NCBI GenBank assembly: GCA_013314775.1
Contig: JABUFB010000004.1
Location: 26,529 to 90,528, forward strand
Origin: Armatimonadota bacterium
GTDB lineage: Bacteria; Armatimonadota; Zipacnadia; Zipacnadales; JABUFB01
Direction: 5' to 3'
Length of the DNA stretch: 64,000 nt
Shown: piece after piece, positions 56,961 through 64,000 of the stretch
Layout: every line of letters begins with the position of its first letter
How positions within the stretch are numbered: position 1 is the first letter of the stretch
Notes under the pieces: generated by a model
The model's database searches: none
Told to the model about the DNA's origin: nothing
What the model saw: the letters and a program-made list of their open reading frames with translations, nothing else
Program-made: the position numbers and the translations under genes

Positions 56961-58931
56961 ATGAGCCTCATGCACAGGACGGAAGTCGATAACAGCCAGT
57001 TCCAGGACCACCGCAGACGCGGCGTGACCCTGCGAATCATCCTCATTGCCCTTTTCGTCGCGCCGCTGAACGCCTATTTCATGGCCGACCTGCACCGCAG
57101 GGGCATTGAAGACCCCACGGTGGTCTCACTTTTCTGGAACTGTCTGTTCATGCTGGTGGTCTTCCGGCTGATCAACGGCGTCATCCTGCGCTGGGCGCCG
57201 AAATTCGCATTCTCTCCCGCCGAACTTCTGGCCTTCTTCATTCTGGTTTCCGTCACCACATGCGCAAGCGGTCTGGATACGCTGAAGACCAGCATCGCCA
57301 CCATGCAGGGGTACGCGTACTTTGCGAGCCCCGAGAACCACTACGAGGACCTTTTCGGCACATACGTCCCCGAGAGCATGACGGTCAGCGATATCCCGGC
57401 GCTGGAACGGCTTTGGAAGGGGGACAGCTCCATCTGGGACCCGCGGAACTGGAAGGTCTGGGGACCGCCGATCCTGCGTTGGTGGGCGCTGTTCACCTTC
57501 ATGTGGGGCTGCACCGGAGGCCTGGCGGTGATTTTCCGCCAACGGTGGGTGGAGCGTGAGCGCATGAGCTTCCCCATCGTCCAGTTGCCCTTCGAAGTCA
57601 GCCAAGTCAAGCCCACCAGTGTGCGGATGCCTGCCTTCTGGATAGCCTTCGGCATCGCGGCCTTCATCGGACTGCTCAACGGCTTCCATGTCTTCTACCC
57701 GCAGATCCCCGAGATTCCGGTGAAGATCGACCAGAGCCCCATGTTCAACCTGTCCAAGTATTTCGTGGGCAGGCCGTGGAACGCGGTGGGGCGCCTGTAT
57801 GCCTGCGGGTACCCGTTCATCACGGGGCTAGGGCTCCTTCTGCCCCAGGATATGAGCCTGTCGCTGTGGCTGTTCCACCTGTTGTGGAAGGTTCAGTCGA
57901 TCCTGGCGGCGTGGATGGGTATGACAAATGTGCGCGAGTTCCCCTTTCAGAAAGAGCAGTCTTTCGGAGGGTATCTGGCAATCATCGGCTTTGCGCTCTG
58001 GGCTGCCCGACCATACTTCAAAGAGGTCTGGAAGCGTATCCTGGGTGGGGGCGACCCCTCAATGGACGCGAAGGAGCCTCTGCGCTATCAGACCGCGTTC
58101 CTGATCTTTGCCGCGGGTTTCGTCTACAGTGTTGCGGCCGGCATCTCCATCAAGATGGCCTGGATCGTGTCCATCGCGTTCTTTGTGCAGTATTACCTGA
58201 TGACCATGATCGTTGGACGCATCCGGGCGGAGATGGGCCTGCCAACTCACGAACTGGAACGCCTTGGGCCCACCGTGATGCAAGGCAATGTGCTGGGCCT
58301 GAACAATCTGGGCCTGCAGAACCTCACCTCCCTCTCACTGTTCTTCGGCTTCACCCGCGGTCTGCGCAATATCCCCTATCCTCACATGTTCGAGGGCATC
58401 TATCTGGAAGACCGGCTCGAAGGGGACAGCAGAAGGATGCTCATTGCCAGCATGCTGTTCGTCCCGGTGGGGGTCTTCTGCGCGTACTACTGGTACCTGC
58501 ACCTGGGCTACATCCATGGGTGGGGCGCGGACTGGAACCAGTGGATGCCATGGTCCAGCCAGGAGGCCTGGCGCCAGTTGAGCGGCTGGATCAATGACCC
58601 GCAGGGATTCCACTGGGGCCGAACCATCGCCACGGTCGTCGGGTTCGCAGTGTACTTCGGGCTCATGGTGGTGCGGACGCGCTGGGTCTGGTGGCCGATC
58701 CATCCCGCTGGATTCGCGATCTCAACCACCTGGTACATGTCCCACATGTGGACGCCGATGCTCATCGCCTGGACCACAAAGAGCCTGGTGTCGCGCTACG
58801 GCGGGCTGCGGGCGATCCGGTCGCTCCCCGCCATCGCCTTCGGCCTCATCCTGGGGGACGTCATGACTGGTGCGTGCTGGACCATCTACTCGCTGATTAC
58901 CCGGGTGAACACCTACGCCTTCTGGCCGTAG
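56961..58931 (+). CDS. DUF6785/DUF6784-type polytopic membrane protein
   Basis: A 656-residue protein with about 14 hydrophobic segments, beginning RGVTLRIILIALFVAPLNAYFMADL. It resembles the oligopeptide-transporter-like DUF6785/6784 family common in Planctomycetes, Verrucomicrobia and Armatimonadota. Substrate is unknown; placement before a glycosidase and a sugar kinase suggests glycan-derived compounds. ATG 56961 has a weak ribosome site; the frame further upstream overlaps the divergent ATPase gene. Confidence 0.75.
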   Translation: MSLMHRTEVDNSQFQDHRRRGVTLRIILIALFVAPLNAYFMADLHRRGIEDPTVVSLFWNCLFMLVVFRLINGVILRWAPKFAFSPAELLAFFILVSVTTCASGLDTLKTSIATMQGYAYFASPENHYEDLFGTYVPESMTVSDIPALERLWKGDSSIWDPRNWKVWGPPILRWWALFTFMWGCTGGLAVIFRQRWVERERMSFPIVQLPFEVSQVKPTSVRMPAFWIAFGIAAFIGLLNGFHVFYPQIPEIPVKIDQSPMFNLSKYFVGRPWNAVGRLYACGYPFITGLGLLLPQDMSLSLWLFHLLWKVQSILAAWMGMTNVREFPFQKEQSFGGYLAIIGFALWAARPYFKEVWKRILGGGDPSMDAKEPLRYQTAFLIFAAGFVYSVAAGISIKMAWIVSIAFFVQYYLMTMIVGRIRAEMGLPTHELERLGPTVMQGNVLGLNNLGLQNLTSLSLFFGFTRGLRNIPYPHMFEGIYLEDRLEGDSRRMLIASMLFVPVGVFCAYYWYLHLGYIHGWGADWNQWMPWSSQEAWRQLSGWINDPQGFHWGRTIATVVGFAVYFGLMVVRTRWVWWPIHPAGFAISTTWYMSHMWTPMLIAWTTKSLVSRYGGLRAIRSLPAIAFGLILGDVMTGACWTIYSLITRVNTYAFWP

Positions 58932-59054
58932 CCTCGGCGGCAATGGATCTCCTGCCACTCTCCCACGCCCCGGGCAGGTCATTCCCATTCCCGAGGGGAA
59001 TAAGCGAATGATCGCCAGGGGCGCCAGTTCAGTGCGCCAAGACTGGAGTGGGCT

Positions 59055-60950
59055 ATGGGCATTCCTCACCTGCTGGTCCTCGCATTCCTCATCTGCGCGC
59101 CATGCATCGCGCAGGAGAATCTGCTGGCAAACCCGAGTTTCGAGCTCACCACGCCCGATGGTGGCCCGCAGGCCTGGTCGGTCCGCGCTGGGGAGAGAAT
59201 GGAGTTGCGCACTGATGGCGGCCGAACAGGCGTCAACTACGTGCGCATCTTCGACCCGGTGCCGACTGCAGGTGTGGGCGTGGAGTCCGCGCGTATCCCG
59301 TCGCGGCCCGGCGGCAAGTATCGGGCTTCCGCCTGGTTGCGCACCGGCGACACGTGCCAGCCGGGGATCTACCTGAACTTCTACGATGATGTGGGTAATC
59401 GGGTGCATCATCTTTTCCAGCGCATCCAAGGCCCCACGGACGGCTGGGCGCAGGTGAGTGTGGAGACGACAGCGCCTGAGACAGCACTTCTCGTCTCGAC
59501 GCTGATCTACGGATACGCAGCGGATGTGGGGAACATCGATGTGGACGACGTCGAGATGATGGTAGAAGGCGGCAAGGAGCCGGGCAGCGGCGGAATCCCC
59601 TCCGCGGAGACAGGTGAGAAGAGCATGGTTGACATTGGCGACCGGCGCGAGCTATTCGTGGACAGCTATCTGGTGGACAGCCTGAGCGGGGATGCGCGAC
59701 GGGTCCTGCACCATCCCGTGCCGCGGGAAGTGGTGCTCACCTTCGACAAGCCCTGGGAAGGCCCCTACTGCGGCTACTTCACGGTTTTCGAGGACGAGGG
59801 CAAGGTGCGCATCTACTATCGCGGCTGGCCTGATCTGTCCCAGGGTGACTGCACCTGCATGGCGGAGAGCGAAGACGGGATCAATTTCGTACGCCCGAAT
59901 CTGGGACTGTTCGACTGGGCCGGCTCGAAGGACAACAACATCGTCTGGAAGGGCGAAGGTTGTCACAATTTCACGCCCTTCAAGGACAGCAACCCCGGCG
60001 CACCCGAAGACCAGCGCTACAAGGCCCTCGCCAGCGCGGGACCCAAGGCCCAACTTGTGCCCTTCGCGTCACCCGATGGCATTCACTGGCGTAAGCTGCA
60101 GGACCAGCCGGTGATTACCGAGGGCGCCTTCGACTCACAGAATCTGGCTTTCTACGACAACATCCGGGGCGAGTACGTGGAGTACCACCGGGGGTTCAAG
60201 GACGGGGTGCGGGACATCATGGTGAGCACGTCGCCGGATTTCCTGAACTGGACGAAGCCGGTATGGCTGTCATACGGGGACGCGCCGCGGGAACATCTGT
60301 ACACGAACGCGATCATCCCCTACTTCCGGGCCCCGCACGTGTACATCGGCTTCCCGTGCCGCTTTGTTCCGGGCCGCAAGAAGCTTCCGACCCATGGCGA
60401 GGACGGCGTGAACGACGGGGTGCTCATGAGCAGCCGCGACGGTCTGAATTTCGAGCGCTGGGTGCAAGCTTTCGTGCGGCCGGGGCCGGACCCTCTGCGC
60501 TGGACGGATCGGAACAACTACCCGGCGTGGGGGATGGTGGCCACGTCGGATGAGGAGATCTCGATCTACTGGACTGAACATTACCGCTACCCCAGTTATC
60601 GCCTTCGCAGGGGAACGCTGAGGACGGACGGGTTCGTGTCGGTGAATGGGGGAGAGGATGGGGGCGAAGTGCTGACCCGCCCCCTGACCTTCTCCGGTTC
60701 GAGCCTGGAGATCAATTACTCCACCTCCGCGGCAGGGTCCATCCGGATCGCGCTTTGTGACGAAACCGGGGCATCTTACGAGGGCTTTGGGCTGGCGGAC
60801 GCGGAGATACTCTTTGGTGACGAGATCACACACACCGTCAAGTGGCGCGGCAGCGAGGACGTCAGTGCGCTTTCGGGCAAGCCGGTGCGGCTGCGGGTGC
60901 GGCTAAAGGACGCGGACCTGTACTCCTTCCGGTTTGTTCGGGGCGGCTAG
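59055..60950 (+). CDS. Secreted propeller glycosidase-like protein with CBM-like N-domain
   Basis: A 631-residue exported protein (signal MGIPHLLVLAFLICAPCIA). Residues 20-170 form a jelly-roll domain (NLLANPSFELTTPDGGPQAW) as in carbohydrate-binding modules. Residues about 195-540 are the same five-bladed propeller as 36776-38335, sharing GSKDNNI, FDSQNLAFYD, FKDGVRDIM and EHLYTNAI. A small beta domain ends the protein. It lies 124 bases after the membrane gene and converges on the kinase with only 8 bases between. Confidence 0.82.
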   Translation: MGIPHLLVLAFLICAPCIAQENLLANPSFELTTPDGGPQAWSVRAGERMELRTDGGRTGVNYVRIFDPVPTAGVGVESARIPSRPGGKYRASAWLRTGDTCQPGIYLNFYDDVGNRVHHLFQRIQGPTDGWAQVSVETTAPETALLVSTLIYGYAADVGNIDVDDVEMMVEGGKEPGSGGIPSAETGEKSMVDIGDRRELFVDSYLVDSLSGDARRVLHHPVPREVVLTFDKPWEGPYCGYFTVFEDEGKVRIYYRGWPDLSQGDCTCMAESEDGINFVRPNLGLFDWAGSKDNNIVWKGEGCHNFTPFKDSNPGAPEDQRYKALASAGPKAQLVPFASPDGIHWRKLQDQPVITEGAFDSQNLAFYDNIRGEYVEYHRGFKDGVRDIMVSTSPDFLNWTKPVWLSYGDAPREHLYTNAIIPYFRAPHVYIGFPCRFVPGRKKLPTHGEDGVNDGVLMSSRDGLNFERWVQAFVRPGPDPLRWTDRNNYPAWGMVATSDEEISIYWTEHYRYPSYRLRRGTLRTDGFVSVNGGEDGGEVLTRPLTFSGSSLEINYSTSAAGSIRIALCDETGASYEGFGLADAEILFGDEITHTVKWRGSEDVSALSGKPVRLRVRLKDADLYSFRFVRGG

Positions 60951-60958
60951 CCTGCCTT

Positions 60959-62101
60959 TCACTCGCCCCAGCCCGGGGACACTCGCCGGGCATTACGTTC
61001 GATCAGGGCGGCATCCAGGGCACGGATGCCGCCTTCGCTTTCCACAACCGTCAATGCGCAGGCTTGACTGAGCACAAGTGATTTGAGCAGGCTTGCCGGG
61101 GAGCGCCCGAAGAGCATAATGCCAAGGAGCAGGCCTCCATGCGCAGCATCCCCGGCGCAGATGGTCTGCAGCGGCTTCACGCCCGGCACAACGGGCACGT
61201 CCGGCCCGCGCTCCTCCAGCTCCGCAACACTCTCGCCAGGTTGCGAAATGAGCCACGCGCCGCGCCGGCTGTGGACGAACACCAGTCCCCCAAAACTGCG
61301 CCAGAGGCCCGCATCCGTGGCCCCGTATTCATCCATATTCACAGACATGAGGTCCGGGCTTGCGGACGGTCCTCTGCGCAGGCAGGCATCCACCGGCGCC
61401 CCACCCACATCCAGCGAGACCAGGGTGGTCGGATGCGTCTTCCGGATCGCGGCGATGATGTCGGCGTAGATGCCCCGGTCGGGGCCGCCGTGGACCCGCG
61501 GTAGGCTCCCGGCAAGGGCCACTACCTCGGTCGGAGGCATCTCCGCCGCATAGCTCACTGCCCGGTCGCGGCAGGCGCGGTCCCACAGGAGATAGGGGCT
61601 GAAATTGATCAGTTCGGCGCCGTCGCAGGAGACGATGTTCGCGCAACGCCGGTCCGTCTGCACTTCCCCGGTGGGCGGCAGGTCCTCCAGTCCAATCTCC
61701 ACGTTCCCAAAGTCCCGCGCTTGCAGGCAGGCAAGGTACGCGCCGCCCGGAGTGAAGCGGGACAATGCGGCTCCTGGAACCTCGGGCACGCGGTAAGGAG
61801 TCGCACAACCGGGGAGGAAGGTGACCAGCCGGGCGCTGAGGCGCTCCCGGGCAAGGCGTGCGAGAGCCGTGTCCGCGGCGGGGTCAAGGAATGCCTCGAA
61901 GACCCGGGCGATATTGGTGGCTTTGCCACTGGCGTAGGTTGCGGTGATGACCGGGCGGAGTTTGGCTCCGGCCGCCACGTCGGGCAGTGTGACGCAGTGG
62001 CTCTCGTGGCGCAGGAATCCGGATTGCGGATCGCAGCCAAGCCGCCACAGCTCGTCGGCGGCGGGAGCGAGTTCGAGTACGGTCAGCCGGGCCTTACTCA
62101 T
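60959..62101 (-). CDS. PfkB/ribokinase-family sugar kinase (FruK/LacC-like)
   Basis: A 380-residue kinase of sugars or sugar phosphates. ASGKATNIARVFEAF near residue 57 matches the GGKGxNVA substrate motif of the 1-phosphofructokinase/tagatose-6-phosphate kinase branch. SVNMDEYG stands for the usual KPNxxE, and TICAGDAAHGGLL holds the catalytic Asp318 with Cys replacing the first Gly of GAGD. ATP-dependent phosphorylation is likely, but the altered GAGD makes substrate and activity uncertain. Confidence 0.75.
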   Translation of the reverse strand: MSKARLTVLELAPAADELWRLGCDPQSGFLRHESHCVTLPDVAAGAKLRPVITATYASGKATNIARVFEAFLDPAADTALARLARERLSARLVTFLPGCATPYRVPEVPGAALSRFTPGGAYLACLQARDFGNVEIGLEDLPPTGEVQTDRRCANIVSCDGAELINFSPYLLWDRACRDRAVSYAAEMPPTEVVALAGSLPRVHGGPDRGIYADIIAAIRKTHPTTLVSLDVGGAPVDACLRRGPSASPDLMSVNMDEYGATDAGLWRSFGGLVFVHSRRGAWLISQPGESVAELEERGPDVPVVPGVKPLQTICAGDAAHGGLLLGIMLFGRSPASLLKSLVLSQACALTVVESEGGIRALDAALIERNARRVSPGWGE

Positions 62102-62191
62102 GGCAATTCCCTGTGGATGCGTTGCATCTGAGACGCCCTGAGGATAGCCCTCAGGCGTTTCGTGTCAAGGCTCTCCGAGGCCCGCGCAAAC

Positions 62192-62220
62192 TTGACTTGC
62201 GGCGGAAGGTGACCTATGAT
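62192..62220 (+). promoter_or_regulatory. Near-consensus sigma-70 promoter
   Basis: TTGACT (62192-62197), 17-base spacer, TATGAT (62215-62220). It faces the secreted protein starting at 62426 and predicts a leader of about 200 bases. The leader is open in frame with the gene from 62219, but that ATG lies inside the -10 box, so the leader is probably untranslated. Confidence 0.65.
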
Positions 62221-62425
62221 GCTTGATGGATGGTTCGTGACCGCGCGTGGGCAGCGCGGATGGATTTCGGGGCCACTCTCATCGGGGCTTGCGCAGGTGG
62301 ACAGCTGTGCCGGGAACGTCCGGCATGCAGTCGCGTCCGGCCGACTCGCCGCACTCCCGCTTGCAGTTACAGTCGCAGCAGGCGCTCTGCGCGCCATTCG
62401 CGGACGGTCCGGAGGAAACGCAGCT

Positions 62426-64000
62426 ATGACGCTGAACAAGTCTCGGAGCGTCGCCCGGTGCATCTTCGCGGGCTTCGCCTGCGTATTGCTTGCGGCGGCT
62501 TGCCCGACCGTCGCGTTCTGCCGCCCAAGCGTGGCCATCACCGCACCCGCCGACCAGGCGTTGGTCTCCGGGCAGACTTGGATCAACCTGGCCTTCCGGA
62601 GCGACACGCGCCGCCAGATCGTGCGCCTCGAGCTTCAACTGGACGGGCGCGAGGCCCAGGCGTACGTCCTGCCGGTCCCCCTGGTGCAGGGCCAAAAGAC
62701 TTTCCCTCTGGACGCGAGCATGCTGCCGCCGGGCCCCCACGTGATTTCGGTGCGTGCTTTCGATTCGCTGGGAGAGACCGGGGATGCGCAAGTGACTATC
62801 AACGTCGCGGGCGCGGGCCCTGGCGCGGCTCCGGCCGGCATGCTAGATCGGATTCCGCCTGTGGTGACGGTCTACTACCCGGCCCAGGGCGCCACCGTGT
62901 CGGGGACGGTGCAGATTCGCGCCGAAGCCAGCGACCAGGGCGGCGTGCGCAGCGTCCTTTTCTTTGTGGACGGAAAGTTGCACACCGTGCGCATGAACAC
63001 GCCTCCGTACACGGCGACGTGGGATACTACGCGCTACAGTGAAGGTCCCCACGTCATTGAGGCGCGGGCGAAAGACAACTCCGATAATGAGGGCCTGTCC
63101 GCGCCGGTCACCGTGATCGTCCAGAATCAGACGCCGGAGCCATTTGCACCCGGCCCTGGCATCGGCCAGACCTCGCCTTGGCCTGGAATGGCGGGCGCGC
63201 CCGTGGTGCACGGTCCGGCCGCCGGTGGGACGGAAGGCGGAACGCCGACCATAGTCCCTCCGGGCCCGAGTGGCGACTCATTGCCCCCCGTGACCTGGCC
63301 GCCGGTAGCCGGTGGGGGAGCCACGGGCCCCATCGAATCCACTGTGAAGCCGGTTGAGCCTTCGCGAAGCGCCACGGTTTTCGAGCCGGGGGCCCGTCCG
63401 GGCGTGATCGATGTGCGCGAGCCCAAGCTCTCAACGCCGCCGCCCGAGGTCGCCGTGGCTGGTGGGGACGAGACCCCTGCGCCCGGAGGAGATGAAACAC
63501 TTGCGCCTCCGCCGTTGGAGCATGAAGCACCGCTGCCCGCCGGAGGCAAGCCGCGCACGGTGATTCCCGGCATCGACCTGAGTGCAGCGCCGCCCATCAA
63601 GCCGGAACTCGCGGTGGATGTCACCCCCCCGCCCGCGGATGGTGGCAAGAACGCAGAACTCGCCGCGCCCGGCGGTGCTGGTCCGGACACAGTGATTGCG
63701 CCTTCCGGAGCAATCATACTCCCGGACACTCACGTTCCTGCCCCGGAGCCCGTACCCGAGCCGCAGCTAGCGGTCCCTGCGCCAACGACTGAAGCGCCCA
63801 GAGGGTCGGGTGCGAGGCTGGCGCGCGAGACGCCGCGCACGGAACCTATTGCGACTCTGGAAGGGACTGTGTTGACGCCACAGGTGGGAGAACCCACACC
63901 GGAACCAGCGACAGAACCAGCGACAGAACCAGCGACAGAACCAGCGACAGAACCAGCGACAGAACCAGCGACAGAACCAGCGACAGAACCAGCGACAGAA
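62426..64000 (+). CDS. Secreted Ig-like, proline-rich repeat protein (partial, runs off the right edge)
   Basis: Open for all 525 codons to the window edge. ATG 62426 follows GGAGG. Signal peptide with lipobox-like end (ACVLLAAACPTVAFC region). Residues 30-120 and 140-230 look like bacterial Ig-like domains (ITAPADQALVSGQTW; VTVYYPAQGATVSGTVQIRAEASDQGG). From about residue 240 the sequence is Pro/Gly/Ala-rich, ending in perfect EPAT repeats. It is probably a cell-surface or periplasm-spanning protein; whether a membrane or TonB-like domain follows lies outside the window. Confidence 0.75.
   Translation, partial: MTLNKSRSVARCIFAGFACVLLAAACPTVAFCRPSVAITAPADQALVSGQTWINLAFRSDTRRQIVRLELQLDGREAQAYVLPVPLVQGQKTFPLDASMLPPGPHVISVRAFDSLGETGDAQVTINVAGAGPGAAPAGMLDRIPPVVTVYYPAQGATVSGTVQIRAEASDQGGVRSVLFFVDGKLHTVRMNTPPYTATWDTTRYSEGPHVIEARAKDNSDNEGLSAPVTVIVQNQTPEPFAPGPGIGQTSPWPGMAGAPVVHGPAAGGTEGGTPTIVPPGPSGDSLPPVTWPPVAGGGATGPIESTVKPVEPSRSATVFEPGARPGVIDVREPKLSTPPPEVAVAGGDETPAPGGDETLAPPPLEHEAPLPAGGKPRTVIPGIDLSAAPPIKPELAVDVTPPPADGGKNAELAAPGGAGPDTVIAPSGAIILPDTHVPAPEPVPEPQLAVPAPTTEAPRGSGARLARETPRTEPIATLEGTVLTPQVGEPTPEPATEPATEPATEPATEPATEPATEPATEPATE
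63902..64000 (+). repeat. 12-bp tandem repeat in a coding region
   Basis: Eight perfect copies of GAACCAGCGACA plus three bases, continuing past the window. In frame with the gene it encodes Glu-Pro-Ala-Thr. Perfect identity implies recent slippage or expansion. Confidence 0.95.

Noticed and set aside
62219..62425. Longer start for the secreted protein at 62426
   Set aside because: The in-frame ATG lies within the predicted -10 box, and the signal peptide fits the start at 62426.
63902..64000. CRISPR-like array
   Set aside because: The 12-bp units are contiguous without spacers and in frame within a coding sequence.

Overview
High-GC bacterial chromosome segment, most likely from an Armatimonadota-type organism. 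The clues are three intact prepilin-like DUF1559 proteins with the [14 protein letters not shown]...[12 protein letters not shown] amino end, a Spo0H-like sigma factor, many secreted glycosidases and URO-D-family proteins, and GGAGG ribosome sites with frequent GTG/TTG starts. No rRNA, tRNA, CRISPR array or insertion-sequence transposase was seen. The taxonomic call is inference from gene style, not from a marker gene.

Layout. 0-6.6 kb: left-edge partial gene, glmS, a PEBP-type lipoprotein, a trpD-like/trpC pair and a prepilin. 6.7-7.0 kb: a gene-free interval with C-rich-loop hairpins that looks like a structured RNA. 7-16 kb: sulfatase-like protein with Thr in place of the catalytic Cys, thioredoxin-like protein, URO-D protein plus a large GH13-like protein, M42 peptidase. 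16-24 kb: flippase, prepilin, rnhB, glyQ-glyS, dNTPase. 24-29.5 kb: heparinase II/III-like protein plus a second URO-D protein. 29.6-31.5 kb: an inserted-looking cassette of two DUF488 genes and a putative dual-OB gene, abutting the 3' remnant of a prepilin gene. 31.6-38.3 kb: DUF2156, prepilin, and a three-gene operon (propeller glycosidase, epimerase, clan GH-A glycosidase). 38.5-40 kb: a promoter, small ORF and intrinsic terminator just in front of a DUF4342/sigH-like operon. 40-46 kb: epimerase, acetyltransferase, PP-loop tRNA thiolase and a yedE-tusA-cysteine desulfurase-DUF3343 selenium/sulfur cluster. 46-53 kb: GT-C membrane protein, araFGH arabinose importer, S8 protease. 53.5-57 kb: sulfatase and an overlapping AAA ATPase/TOPRIM pair (OLD/PARIS-like defence candidate). 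57-64 kb: DUF6785-like membrane protein, propeller glycosidase, PfkB kinase, and a secreted Ig-like/proline-rich protein ending in a perfect 12-bp tandem repeat at the window edge.

How the genes work together. The dominant theme is polysaccharide breakdown: secreted glycosidases, a heparinase-type lyase and sulfatases release sugars; araFGH and other membrane proteins import them; epimerases and a PfkB kinase feed them into metabolism. Housekeeping genes are scattered between these loci. Two intergenic repeat families, one with compensatory hairpin changes, lie at 3.2-3.8, 18.0-18.3 and 19.8 kb. The most interesting items are the C-rich-loop RNA candidate, the hairpin repeat, the DUF488 cassette with its prepilin scar, the ATPase/TOPRIM pair, the leader-ORF/terminator unit before the sigma factor, and enzymes with altered active sites (Thr sulfatase, TrpD without HGNR).
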